From contig NZ_BDBT01000003.1 in the NCBI RefSeq assembly GCF_001613125.1, positions 186,001 to 250,000 of the forward strand: a stretch of DNA of 64,000 bases. Direction: 5' to 3'. Both the position numbers and the translations under genes were made by a program. How positions within the stretch are numbered: position 1 is the first letter of the stretch; each line of letters starts with the position of its first letter. Of the stretch, positions 8,619-17,338 are shown in pieces. Origin of the DNA: Nocardia shimofusensis NBRC 100134 (GTDB lineage Bacteria; Actinomycetota; Actinomycetes; Mycobacteriales; Mycobacteriaceae). Under the pieces are notes generated by a model. It saw nothing but the letters and a program-made list of their open reading frames with translations, searched no databases and was not told the DNA's origin.

Positions 8619-9901
8619 CCGATCTGCAACCCACCCACGCCTCCATACCTGGCCCTGCTTCTGCTCCGGTCGTACTGGATGTCACCGGCACCGACATCCC
8701 CGGCGAAGCCATCACACTGCGCGATCGAGGACCGCTGGTACCGGTGGTACTGCCCGGCGACATCCACGCCTGGGCGGTCACCGACCCCGAAGTGCTCAAG
8801 GCACTGTTCACCGACTGGCGAGTGTCCAAAGACGCCCACCAGCACTGGCCGACCTTCCGCACCGGTGGTGTGCCTTCGGATTGGCCGTTGATCACGTGGG
8901 TGTCGGTGCGCAACATGTTCACCGCTTACGGCAAAGACCACCAACGCCTGCGCAAACTCATCGGCCCGGCCTTCACCCCACGCCGGGTCACCGCCCTGCG
9001 CCCGCAGATCACGATGATCATCCGCAGGCTCCTCGACGACCTCGCCACCCGCCCCGACGGGCAGGTGATCGACCTGCGCGAGGACTACGCCACCCAAGTA
9101 CCCCTACGCGTGATCACCACCCTGATGGGCGTCCCGCAAGACCTCCAGACACGGTTGCGAGTGTGTGTCGACGAGATCTTCTCCACCACTCCCCAGCGCG
9201 ATCCGCAGGACACGTTCACCGAGCTGGTCGCCACCTTGACCACGCTGGTGCAGCGGCGTCGGGCCGAGCCGGGTGAGGACATGACAAGCCTGCTCATCAA
9301 CCACCGCGACAATAACGACCGGCTCACCGAGGAAGAGTTGGTGCACACCTTGTTGCTGGTGATCAGCGCCGGATACGAGACAACGGTCAACCTGATCGAC
9401 CAGGCCGTCTACCAGGTGCTGACCCGACCCGGACTGCTGGGACAGCTGCGGACCGGCACCGCCACCTGGTCGCAGTTGATCGAAGAAACATTGCGATATA
9501 CGCCGCCGGTGGCGAACCTTCCGCTGCGTTACGCGATCACCGACATCGACATCGCCGACACCCACATCAAGGCAGGAGAGGCGATCATCGCCGCGATCGC
9601 CGCAGCCAACCGCAACCCCAACCGGCACGACCCCAACCCCGACGCGTTCGACCCGGCCCGCCCGAACACCGAACACCTGTCTTTCGGATACGGACCACAT
9701 CACTGCCTGGGGGCAGCTCTGGCTCGCCTGGAGGCCACCGAAGCCCTGCCCGCACTGTTCGGACGCTTCCCCGAACTCACCCTCGCTGTCGAGACAGACG
9801 AGCTGAAACCGTTGCCCAGCTTCATCTCCCACGGACACCAGTCCCTGCCCATCTACCTGGACAGGCCCCACGGCATCGAAGGGGGATGCCGTGGGGCCTG
9901 A
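8615..9901 (+). CDS. Cytochrome P450 (CYP154-like), complete
   Basis: A 428-aa P450 with all key motifs: I-helix SAGYETT (251-257), K-helix ExxR as EETLR (E291, R294), and haem loop FGYGPHHCLG with Cys364. These soluble P450s hydroxylate small hydrophobic molecules with electrons from ferredoxin; no ferredoxin or reductase gene is adjacent. The ATG overlaps the stop of the ExxR-less P450 by 4 nt, so the pair is probably made in equal amounts. The frame is open upstream to 8507, but that part is a shadow of the previous gene. The substrate cannot be predicted. Confidence 0.88.
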   Translation: MTDLQPTHASIPGPASAPVVLDVTGTDIPGEAITLRDRGPLVPVVLPGDIHAWAVTDPEVLKALFTDWRVSKDAHQHWPTFRTGGVPSDWPLITWVSVRNMFTAYGKDHQRLRKLIGPAFTPRRVTALRPQITMIIRRLLDDLATRPDGQVIDLREDYATQVPLRVITTLMGVPQDLQTRLRVCVDEIFSTTPQRDPQDTFTELVATLTTLVQRRRAEPGEDMTSLLINHRDNNDRLTEEELVHTLLLVISAGYETTVNLIDQAVYQVLTRPGLLGQLRTGTATWSQLIEETLRYTPPVANLPLRYAITDIDIADTHIKAGEAIIAAIAAANRNPNRHDPNPDAFDPARPNTEHLSFGYGPHHCLGAALARLEATEALPALFGRFPELTLAVETDELKPLPSFISHGHQSLPIYLDRPHGIEGGCRGA

Positions 9902-10151
9902 CACCGCCCGACAGATATCCCCGCCCGCCGGCTTGGTCGTCCCGATCGGCTACGCGCCCAGCCTCCGCGAGGCCTGGACCGCCGCCGAGCGTCGCCACGA
10001 CAACCCGCACTGGCCCGTGCGCTCACCCGCCGACGCCGCGAACGCGCTACTACTCCACGGCGAATGCCCCTGGCACTGCTCCACCCGCGTCGCCGCACTG
10101 ATCGTCAGCTGCAACGACTACCAGTACTTCCGCGACCGGACCAAGGAGTGA
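9891..10151 (+). CDS. Hypothetical protein, 86 aa, in P450 operon
   Basis: GTG start inside the end of the P450 gene (11-nt overlap). The protein (MGPDTARQISPP... ending YFRDRTKE) has two cysteines in ECPWHCSTR and no recognised domain; no membrane segment. The overlap and same orientation indicate one operon with the P450s. Function unknown. Confidence 0.6.
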   Translation: MGPDTARQISPPAGLVVPIGYAPSLREAWTAAERRHDNPHWPVRSPADAANALLLHGECPWHCSTRVAALIVSCNDYQYFRDRTKE

Positions 10152-10154
10152 GCC

Positions 10155-10460
10155 GTGGACACCACAATAGCAGTCGTGAACCTCACGGTCACCGAATCCG
10201 AGACCGACGACCAAGCGACCCTGGAGACCTTGGCCGCGTGGCGCGGATGTCGGCTCGCGAAGGTGCTCACCATCGACGCCGATACCTATATGCCGACCAC
10301 GCTGATCGCCCACACCGCCCACACCACCGGCGCAACCACCATCCTCGCGCCCAGCCTCGCCCACTTCGGCACCGCCACCAAAGCCCTCACCCTGGCCTGC
10401 ACCCTGGTCGTCCCCCAAGCCGTCATCCCACGCGTCCCCGGCTGGACTCCGAACCCCTGA
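10155..10460 (+). CDS. Hypothetical protein, 101 aa, in P450 operon
   Basis: GTG start 3 nt after the previous stop. The sequence alternates hydrophobic strands and helices (TIAVVNLTVT, RLAKVLTIDADTYMP, TTILAPSLAHFG), resembling a small Rossmann-like or resolvase N-terminal-like alpha/beta domain, but I do not recognise a family. Tight spacing puts it in the P450 operon. Confidence 0.55.
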   Translation: MDTTIAVVNLTVTESETDDQATLETLAAWRGCRLAKVLTIDADTYMPTTLIAHTAHTTGATTILAPSLAHFGTATKALTLACTLVVPQAVIPRVPGWTPNP

Positions 10461-10501
10461 CCCCGCAGCCGGTTTGCGCTCGCACAGGAGATCTCACCAT
10501 C

Positions 10502-10828
10502 ATGCCCCTATACCGCATCCACGCCCGCGCCCTCACCGCCGCAGTCCTGTTCACGATCACCGCCAGCGCCTGGACGTGGTGGCCCGAGCCGGCAGTGAAG
10601 CCGAGACCTGCCGTGGTCGAACAGCCCGTCCATATCCCGGCCGGTGATCAGTTTCCTGAGATCGCAATTGCGGACTGCACCAGCAGCGCCCCGGTCGCCA
10701 TCACCGGCACCGGTTCCGCGGCCCCGCTGCGATCCTCGGATTCCAGCACGCCCACTACCCCCAACGTGACGTCCAGACCGCCCGCCGTCACCTCCCCGAC
10801 AACGCCGACATGCAGCCAGCGGAGGTGA
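10502..10828 (+). CDS. Small exported or membrane-anchored hypothetical protein, 108 aa
   Basis: ATG 10502 has AGGAG about 10 nt upstream. The N-terminus MPLYRIHARALTAAVLFTIT has a positive stretch then a hydrophobic segment to about residue 27, like a signal peptide or single membrane anchor. The rest is Pro/Thr/Ser-rich and low in complexity, with one lone Cys near residue 59. It follows the P450 operon by 41 nt. No family recognised. Confidence 0.5.
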   Translation: MPLYRIHARALTAAVLFTITASAWTWWPEPAVKPRPAVVEQPVHIPAGDQFPEIAIADCTSSAPVAITGTGSAAPLRSSDSSTPTTPNVTSRPPAVTSPTTPTCSQRR

Positions 10829-10882
10829 ACGGTAGTGCCAGCGATTCAACCTCTCCCGAAGGAGGATTCGCTCCCCGGACGC

Positions 10883-11914
10883 CTACACGCCGACCCGACG
10901 CGCTCGTTCCAGGATCTTCATCGTTTCGAGCGCATCGCGGGCGTCGACAGGAACGGGAGCACCGTCGAGCAGTGTATCCGCCATCGCGCGGTAGTAGCAG
11001 CGGTAGTCCCCCGGTAAGGAGGGCACGCGTCGGGTGTCAGGTTCTTCGCCCAACAGTCCCCAGCGCTCGGGGTCCACTGCTCCCCAATGCTTCTCATGGT
11101 CGGGGGTTCTGCCCGCACGTAGTTGTGCTTCCTGTGGATCGGCGCCGTACACCACGTAGGCGTTCTCGGAGCCCAGGACACGGAACCTGGGGCCGTGTTG
11201 TGCGGCGACGGCATTCATCCACAGATGCGAGCGAACGCCGTTGGCATGTGTGAGGGCAAGAAAGGCGTCGTCATCTGCTCGCACCCCGGCACGACGTCGG
11301 TCGAGTTCGCAGTAGATGTCGGCCACGGGGCCGAACAGAGTGAGAGCTTGGTCAATGAGGTGGCTGCCGAGGTCGTAGAGGTACCCGGCGCCGTCGGTGT
11401 GGTCGCCGAGTTCACGCCAGCCTCCTTTGAGTGTCGGGCGCCATCGTTCGAGTCGGGACTCGAACCGGCGTACCTGTCCCAGGCGACCGTCGGCGATCAA
11501 TGACGCGACAGTTCGGAAGTCGCTGTCCCAGCGCCGATTCTGGAACACCGACAGCGGAATCCCGGCCTGCTCCGCTGCGGCGATGACTTGCTCGGCCTCA
11601 CCTACAGTGACCGTGAAGGGTTTGTCCACCACGACCGGGAGCCCTGCCACGATCGCCCGCATGGCCAGCGGTGCGTGGCTGCGGTTGGGTGTCGCGATCA
11701 CTACCAAGTCGATCCCGGAGGGATCAGCGAACAACTCGTCGGCCGTCGACAGCACGCGTGCCCGCGGGTACTCCCGGTCCGCTCGTTCAGCCCGCTCGGC
11801 GGACGAGGTGACCACCGCGGCCACCCGCATCCGTGGTTCGGCCGCGATCATCGGTGCGTGGAACACGGCTCCGGCCAGTCCATATCCGACGATGGCAACT
11901 CCGAGGCGTGACAC
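10883..11914 (-). CDS. Gfo/Idh/MocA family NAD(P)-dependent oxidoreductase
   Basis: A 343-aa protein with GTG start. The N-terminal Rossmann fold begins VAIVGYGLAGAVFH (GxGxxG), followed by VVIATPNRSH and VVDKPFTV, the counterpart of the family's EKP motif. The C-terminal alpha/beta domain has YDLGSHLIDQA with the conserved His. Such enzymes oxidise or reduce sugars, inositols or their derivatives. It is the last gene of a minus-strand operon (XRE/PRTase-like regulator, IMPase-family enzyme, this gene), 99 nt after the IMPase gene, which suggests a polyol or sugar substrate shared with that enzyme. Confidence 0.85.
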   Translation of the reverse strand: MSRLGVAIVGYGLAGAVFHAPMIAAEPRMRVAAVVTSSAERAERADREYPRARVLSTADELFADPSGIDLVVIATPNRSHAPLAMRAIVAGLPVVVDKPFTVTVGEAEQVIAAAEQAGIPLSVFQNRRWDSDFRTVASLIADGRLGQVRRFESRLERWRPTLKGGWRELGDHTDGAGYLYDLGSHLIDQALTLFGPVADIYCELDRRRAGVRADDDAFLALTHANGVRSHLWMNAVAAQHGPRFRVLGSENAYVVYGADPQEAQLRAGRTPDHEKHWGAVDPERWGLLGEEPDTRRVPSLPGDYRCYYRAMADTLLDGAPVPVDARDALETMKILERARRVGV

Positions 11915-12013
11915 CGTTCACTTTCCTTTCCGTCGATGACACACGGCTCCCCGGCTGGCTGGCGTGGCGCAACGCCGCAGACCGGGGCTGCGGCCACGCC
12001 ACGATGGCGGCCT

Positions 12014-12970
12014 TCATTCCTGTAATTGCGCCCGGATCTCCTCGGCAAGGTCGATGTTTCCGGCGGCGATGAACTTCTTGCGTTTGTTCATCGCCTGGTT
12101 GATTTCGGTCATCGTGTCGAGGTTGTAGTCGAGCGGGATCGGTTCTCCGTGCAGGTCGGTCACGACTCCACCTGCCGCGTGCAGGATGTAGTGGCCCGGG
12201 GAGAGGTCCCAGATGGCGAACCCTTTGGCGAATTCGACCATCGCGTCAGTGAAGCCTGCCGCGACGTGGCATAGGCCGATGGATCCGAAGTCGACTCCGA
12301 TACGTCCTCTGGCCTTGCCGTCCTCCGACTCGGCGCTCAGCGCGGTCAGGAGCTGCTGTTGCCGTGCCAGCGGCTGGAATCGCTGACCGGGGCGCATGAG
12401 GTAGTTGGTGACCAGCGCCTCGGACAGGCTTGCCGGTGAGGGCCGCTCGAGCCGGTGCCGAGCGCCGTCGGCGGTGACCATCCACGCCTGATCCGTGCCC
12501 GTGTCGTCGAGGGCGGCGGAATAGATCTGGATGTGGTGGAAGATGTCACCGACCACGGCGATGATCGGTCGGGCGCGGACACGCGAGTAGACAAGTACGT
12601 GGGTGTAGCCGTAAAGCCCTCGCACGGCCAGCTCGCTCGTGTCGAGCGGATCGACCAGAACGACGAGATCGGGATCGGTATCGGGTCCGATGACCTCCGC
12701 GTCCGCTTCCTCCGAGGCGTACACGAACGACGGGATGCGCCGGATGAGGAGTTCCTTGTAGCGCTCGTGCATCCACAGATCGTGGTCGGACAGGAAATTG
12801 TCGCTGTGACGGGTGTTCTCGTTCTCGCCACGTCGACCGGTGAGCGCGGCCTGGATCAGTCGGGGACGGATCTCGGTGATCATCCCGCGAACCAGGTCCG
12901 CGATGTCGTCGGCCAGGTCCAGGATGACGTCGGTGTTGCCGCGGGCGGCGGTGCCGTTCTGGTCGGTCAT
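12014..12970 (-). CDS. Inositol monophosphatase family protein
   Basis: A 318-aa protein with the metal-binding motifs of the IMPase/FBPase/BPNase fold: the acidic pair in ASEEADAE, VLVDPLDTSELA (family form DPxDGT, with Thr-Ser here), and FAIWDLSPGHYILHAAGG (WDxxxG). The family removes phosphate from inositol phosphate, fructose bisphosphate or 3'-phosphoadenosine phosphates in a Mg2+-dependent, Li+-sensitive reaction; the substrate is not clear. The start overlaps the stop of the regulator gene (ATGA), so the two are coupled. The adjacent Gfo/Idh oxidoreductase points to a sugar or polyol phosphate. Confidence 0.82.
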   Translation of the reverse strand: MTDQNGTAARGNTDVILDLADDIADLVRGMITEIRPRLIQAALTGRRGENENTRHSDNFLSDHDLWMHERYKELLIRRIPSFVYASEEADAEVIGPDTDPDLVVLVDPLDTSELAVRGLYGYTHVLVYSRVRARPIIAVVGDIFHHIQIYSAALDDTGTDQAWMVTADGARHRLERPSPASLSEALVTNYLMRPGQRFQPLARQQQLLTALSAESEDGKARGRIGVDFGSIGLCHVAAGFTDAMVEFAKGFAIWDLSPGHYILHAAGGVVTDLHGEPIPLDYNLDTMTEINQAMNKRKKFIAAGNIDLAEEIRAQLQE

Positions 12971-14121
12971 CGCAACTCCAGTGGTGGCTCGATTCCGGGC
13001 GGGTTCATGGTGGCCGCGATGAAGACGGCTTCGAGATGGGCGGCGCGCATGATGTCGGCGCCGGTGAGGTCGTCGAAACTGTTCACCCGCAGGTCACGGT
13101 TTTTGGTCATCGCTCCGAAGACAGCGAAGTACAGCTCTGCCGCCGGATACGTTTCGCGGATTCTGCGGGTGAGGTATCCGATGACGTCGGCGTGTTTGAC
13201 CTCGAAGTCGCAGATGACGATCGTGGTGGCCCTGTCGTCGGCGGGGAAGAACGAGGCGTCGTCGAGGCCGATGCCGTCGCGGGTCTTGTTGCAGCGTAGA
13301 TACCCGATCTTGCAGCGGGAGAAGCGCGATGAGGCCAGGAAGGTCGCCATGACCAAGCCGGCTTCATTGACCCCGAAGCAGATGTCGACCTCGAGGCGCC
13401 GACCGAGGTTCTTGATCTGTTCCGCCAGCCGCTGCACGCCGTACCCGAAGGTCTCCCAGGTGAGGTCGAGCAGCTGGCCGGGTCGAGGGTTCGGCAGAGT
13501 GAAGACGTGGATCTCGGCGTTGCCATTTTCAATCGTCGGTGCCGAGAGGATGAACTCGTCTCCCACCTGGCTCGCCGGATCACTAGAGACGGAGATCATG
13601 CCTCGGAGCGACGCCATCAGCGGTGGCTGCTGCCGCGCCGGCGGCCTGTTTTCGGCGGTGAGCTGCTTGAGGGAGAGCTGATCCTCGATGGACAGACGCT
13701 CGTATGCCTCGGCGACCAGTTCACTCGGTGAGATGTGTTCCTCGGCGACGCCGAGCGGGCCCCGACCGTAGGCGGTGCACAGGATGAGCAAGCTCGACAA
13801 TGATGGCGCTGAGCCCCGGCCTCGTCCGCGCGCCCAGGTCTCCCACGCGTTGATGGAGGTTCCGCCCAGGGCGGTTTGGTTGCCGGTGACTTCGTTGTAG
13901 CGTTGCGCGGCTTGATCCTGGGACAGGCCCGCGCCATATCGATAGGCCTGCAGGCTCGGCACGTCCGGATATCGAGCCATCAGCTCGGTCGCCGCGCTGG
14001 TCACCGAGCTCAGCTCGGTCCACAGTCTCTTGCCCATCGAGGCCATTTCCCGGCCGCGCGCCTGCGGACTCGGGCGGTGGTCGGCGTGAGAGTTCGAGTC
14101 GGTCGGCTTCGACGATCCCAT
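12967..14121 (-). CDS. XRE-type regulator with phosphoribosyltransferase-like C-terminal domain
   Basis: A 384-aa protein; start at ATG 14121 (MGSSKPTDSN). An HTH-like region lies at YRYGAGLSQDQAAQRYNEVT followed by INAWETWARG. The C-terminal ~200 residues look like a PRTase fold: RLEVDICFGVNEAGLVMATFL and TTIVICDFEVKHADVIGYL sit where the flavodoxin-like core and the PRPP loop would be, but the loop lacks the usual acidic-GT signature. I infer a regulator that binds a nucleotide- or PRPP-like ligand. It is coupled to the IMPase gene and divergent from the NUDIX/radical SAM operon, so it is the likely local switch for both. Confidence 0.6.
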   Translation of the reverse strand: MGSSKPTDSNSHADHRPSPQARGREMASMGKRLWTELSSVTSAATELMARYPDVPSLQAYRYGAGLSQDQAAQRYNEVTGNQTALGGTSINAWETWARGRGRGSAPSLSSLLILCTAYGRGPLGVAEEHISPSELVAEAYERLSIEDQLSLKQLTAENRPPARQQPPLMASLRGMISVSSDPASQVGDEFILSAPTIENGNAEIHVFTLPNPRPGQLLDLTWETFGYGVQRLAEQIKNLGRRLEVDICFGVNEAGLVMATFLASSRFSRCKIGYLRCNKTRDGIGLDDASFFPADDRATTIVICDFEVKHADVIGYLTRRIRETYPAAELYFAVFGAMTKNRDLRVNSFDDLTGADIMRAAHLEAVFIAATMNPPGIEPPLELR

Positions 14122-14394
14122 CACGACTGACCGTCCTCCTCCACCCGCGGAAACGTCACAGCGCGCCAGCCTACCCACCACGATGGGCATTCTGCCGATC
14201 CTGGACGAAACCGCAGATCAGGCTTGCCCATGAACCGGGTGGCCATCGCCTGCTCGCACAGGTGTGCGGGGCGGACCGCGCATGCGACCGTGGGACATCT
14301 ATCAGGAGGCAGTGCAGCCACCCACAGAGCACGAACGGGGCTCTCATGCGAAACATGCACTCCCTCAACTTGATTCACGAAAGGGACGACCCGA
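14122..14394 (+). promoter_or_regulatory. Divergent intergenic region between regulator operon and peptide-modification operon
   Basis: This 273-nt region must hold promoters for both directions. GAAAGG about 10 nt before ATG 14395 is the probable ribosome binding site of the NUDIX gene. I saw no clear -35/-10 pair or palindrome, and no gene. Confidence 0.4.
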
Positions 14395-14829
14395 ATGCCC
14401 GAGAAGGTCAGCAAGGACAAGGTGCTGGTCTATGTCGTCCACGACGGAAAGCTGCTGGTGTTCCGCCATACCGACTTCAGCTACGAGGAGGTCGGACTTC
14501 AGGTACCCGCCGGCAGCATCCGGCCCGGCGAGTCACCAGAGGCAGCGGCGCTGCGCGAGGCCCGGGAAGAGACCGGGCTGAGAGATTTCCAGATCGTGCG
14601 CAAGCTCGGCGAATACACCTACGACATCTCCCCGTACCGGTGGGAGATCCAGCATCGACACGTATTCGAACTCGAACTGCGCGAACCCGCACTCGAGCGG
14701 TGGACCAGCCAGGAAGACCACGACGGTCAGGGTGAACCGACCCGGTTCGAGTGCTTCTGGATACCGCTGGACACCGCACACATCCTGCAATCCGGCCAAG
14801 GCGCGCTCCTCGGCCGGCTCTTCGACTGA
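14395..14829 (+). CDS. NUDIX hydrolase
   Basis: A 144-aa protein with a perfect Nudix box, GX5EX7REUXEEXGU, at residues 40-62 (from GSIRPGESPEA to REAREETGL). Nudix enzymes cleave nucleoside diphosphates linked to another group X. The DFSYEEVGLQVPAG stretch before the box fits the general fold but not a specific subfamily. It is the first gene of the operon with the radical SAM enzyme (35 nt downstream) and could process a nucleotide-activated intermediate or do housecleaning; which is not decidable. Confidence 0.87.
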   Translation: MPEKVSKDKVLVYVVHDGKLLVFRHTDFSYEEVGLQVPAGSIRPGESPEAAALREAREETGLRDFQIVRKLGEYTYDISPYRWEIQHRHVFELELREPALERWTSQEDHDGQGEPTRFECFWIPLDTAHILQSGQGALLGRLFD

Positions 14830-14864
14830 TCCACACGACCACCGATTCCGCCAGGGGGTTCATC

Positions 14865-16739
14865 ATGGAAACAGAGGTCACGACAACCGGCACACCGGGC
14901 CAGGTGTACCTTCCGCTACTCGAAAACGACACGGCTACAGCGGTATCGGTCATCGTCAAGCTTCGTGGGGAGACCTGCGACATCGATTGCGTCTTCTGCT
15001 ACGAGAAGCGCAAGGAATCCCCCGGCGGTGCGCGTGTCGAGGTCGCCGATATCGCCCGGCTCACGGACATCTTCGGTGACCGGCCGCTGGTGATCGAGCT
15101 GCACGGTGGTGAACCCCTGACAGCCGGAAAGCGCTATGTCCGTGAGGTACTCACGACGCTGGCCACGCTGCCGACCGTCGTCCGGGTCACGATGCAGACC
15201 AACGCGGTCCGGCTCGACGACGAGTGGCTGGATCTGTTCGACGAGGCTTATCCGGGATTACACCTGGGTGTGTCACTCGACGGCGACCCCCAAGGCAACG
15301 CGTGGCGGATCGGCTACGACGGCTCCCCGACCTACGACCGTGTCGCCGCAGCATTGCGACTACTGGCCGACCGTGGCCGCAAAGTCGGCATCATCACCGT
15401 CGTCACACCTCGTGTCCTGGGCCGAGCAGCGGCGGTGCTCGAACACCTCGCGGGCTTCTCCGCGGTCAACGCGGTCAGTTTCGTTCCCTGCTTCGACTCG
15501 GGCGTACGTGCCGCCACCGCGGTCTCCACGTCACGGACCCCGGTCTCGAGGACCGTTCAGCAGAACGGAATCTCCGCGAACGGACCGGCATGGGCGATCA
15601 CCGGTGACGAGTACGCGGCGTTCGTGCTGGACGCGGCCTCGCATTGGGTTCGGTCGGGGCTGTCCGCGCGGATCAAGCTGGAGCCGGTCGTATCCACGAT
15701 CCGTACCTTGAAGGGCCTCGACACCGGGTTCTGCCACTTCTCCAACCTCAAGTGCGACCACGTGTTCACCCTGTACCCCGACGCCGGGATCGGCAGCTGC
15801 GACGAGCTGCCCTGGCCGGCCGCACGACTTGGGCGGGTCTCGGACTTCCCCGGCGAAAACGAAATCGCCACTGCCCAACGGGCGTTGCCGCTTCTGGTCG
15901 AGGGGCGGACCGTCACGACCAAGTGCGAGACCTGCCGCTACCGCCAGACCTGCGGCGGCGGGTGCATCGCGACCCGGCTGCGCTCGATCCGGGCAGTGGG
16001 CGACGATCAGGACTACTGCCGGTATCGGATGCGGCTCGTCGACGGCGTCGCGGCGCTGATCACACAACCGGAGACACCCACCGCCCTGTCCTGCGGCACT
16101 GTCCGCGCACGGCCGCATCAGCCGAACGCGATGACCGACGTCGCCGGATTCCTGCGACGCTGGCGTGACCCCCGCGCCGACCGTCCCGTTGTCCGGATCA
16201 ACACGAGCGCACACGGCAACATCAACACGACCGGCTCGCCAGGTATCCATGAGGCCGACGACCTCGACCCCCTGCATCCGGCGTGGCGCGAGGCGATCGA
16301 GCCGGGTATCTGGCCACTGGTCGACCCACTCACCCGCCTCTGGGGCCTGGTCACCTACGACAGCTGCCAAGGCCACGCCTACGAGGGCCTGGCGCTCGCT
16401 CCTGCTGAACGCCGCGTCGGGATCCTGCCGCGAGACCGCGGCGAATACGCCTCTATAGCGGCCGCCCTGTGTCGAGTCGTCACAGCCTCGTCCTGCGGCC
16501 TACCGAAATCCGTTCGTGTCGTTGTGGGGCGTGCGGAATTGACCTGCACCACGACAGGCGATCTGTTCCCAGTTCTCGACCTCCGCCTCGAGCGTTCCGA
16601 ACACGCCGACTGGCCGACGTACTTCGCCGCAGTCGACGAGGTCTGCGCGACCATCGCCGACCACCTGAGCATCCACCGGCCAGACCAACGCACCACGTGC
16701 ACCTGCGCGCCGCGAATCACCGAGAGGACGACGAGATGA
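14865..16739 (+). CDS. Radical SAM/SPASM peptide-modifying enzyme with extra C-terminal domain
   Basis: A 624-aa protein. ATG 14865 follows AGGGGG at 7 nt. The radical SAM cluster motif is CDIDCVFC (Cys38, Cys42, Cys45; CX3CX2C), then ELHGGEPL (GGE motif, about 79-86). A SPASM-type region binds auxiliary Fe-S clusters: Cys290, 297, 312, then CETCRYRQTCGGGC (354-367) and Cys385. This build is typical of RiPP maturases that form C-C, C-S or C-O crosslinks. Residues ~420-605 form a further domain I cannot assign, with YDSCQGHAYEG (498-508) and Cys536/544/561. It overlaps the next gene by ATGA. The probable substrate is the 47-aa peptide at 19645-19788. Confidence 0.85.
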   Translation: METEVTTTGTPGQVYLPLLENDTATAVSVIVKLRGETCDIDCVFCYEKRKESPGGARVEVADIARLTDIFGDRPLVIELHGGEPLTAGKRYVREVLTTLATLPTVVRVTMQTNAVRLDDEWLDLFDEAYPGLHLGVSLDGDPQGNAWRIGYDGSPTYDRVAAALRLLADRGRKVGIITVVTPRVLGRAAAVLEHLAGFSAVNAVSFVPCFDSGVRAATAVSTSRTPVSRTVQQNGISANGPAWAITGDEYAAFVLDAASHWVRSGLSARIKLEPVVSTIRTLKGLDTGFCHFSNLKCDHVFTLYPDAGIGSCDELPWPAARLGRVSDFPGENEIATAQRALPLLVEGRTVTTKCETCRYRQTCGGGCIATRLRSIRAVGDDQDYCRYRMRLVDGVAALITQPETPTALSCGTVRARPHQPNAMTDVAGFLRRWRDPRADRPVVRINTSAHGNINTTGSPGIHEADDLDPLHPAWREAIEPGIWPLVDPLTRLWGLVTYDSCQGHAYEGLALAPAERRVGILPRDRGEYASIAAALCRVVTASSCGLPKSVRVVVGRAELTCTTTGDLFPVLDLRLERSEHADWPTYFAAVDEVCATIADHLSIHRPDQRTTCTCAPRITERTTR

Positions 16740-17338
16740 CCCGCATCGACGTACTCACCGCCAATCAGCTTCTCGGAAGACTGGTCTATTTCCACACCCT
16801 GTTCATCGAACCGAAACTGCCTGGCCGGCCACTCCGATCGCAGGTGGCGTTGTGCTGTCGACACGATCAACGGTCGAACTCGAACATCCGCAGCCCCGAA
16901 AACACGCCACGCGCCCCCTGGGAGGTCTTGATCGAGGTCGCCGGTGGTCGCCGAGCCGTCCAGTGCATCCCGTCGGCGGGCGAATGCTGCGTCCCCTGTC
17001 GCGTGCGCTCTTGCGCGGCTGCGATCGCCGAGACCTGGCTCACTGTCGAGAGTGATTCCTACGGTGGATATCTCACCAGCGCCAATCATCAGGCCTGGGC
17101 CGCGTCGATCGGCGGCGTGATCGCCGAGGTGTGTGCCGAACTCGATGACGCGGACTGCGCACGTACCGAGGACTACATCGGCGCAGTGACGCCGCCAGCC
17201 GACTACTTTCCGCTGAGCAGTGAGTTGGCTGCGCTGTGGTCAGCGACCGATGCCGGCAGCCCGGTCATCAGCTGGCTCAACCACTGCGCCGGACTCGACG
17301 ACATCGCCCGCCGCGTTCAACTGCGAGGTGCGGCATGA
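16736..17338 (+). CDS. Cys-rich hypothetical protein in peptide-modification operon
   Basis: A 200-aa protein starting at the ATG that overlaps the radical SAM stop by 4 nt. Cysteines cluster in two places: CC at 40-41 and Cys77, then GECCVPCRVRSC (82-93), spacing that could bind Zn or an Fe-S cluster. No domain recognised. Tight coupling on both sides (the next gene also overlaps by 4 nt) suggests it works with the radical SAM protein, perhaps as a peptide-binding or electron-transfer partner; that is inference. Confidence 0.6.
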   Translation: MTRIDVLTANQLLGRLVYFHTLFIEPKLPGRPLRSQVALCCRHDQRSNSNIRSPENTPRAPWEVLIEVAGGRRAVQCIPSAGECCVPCRVRSCAAAIAETWLTVESDSYGGYLTSANHQAWAASIGGVIAEVCAELDDADCARTEDYIGAVTPPADYFPLSSELAALWSATDAGSPVISWLNHCAGLDDIARRVQLRGAA

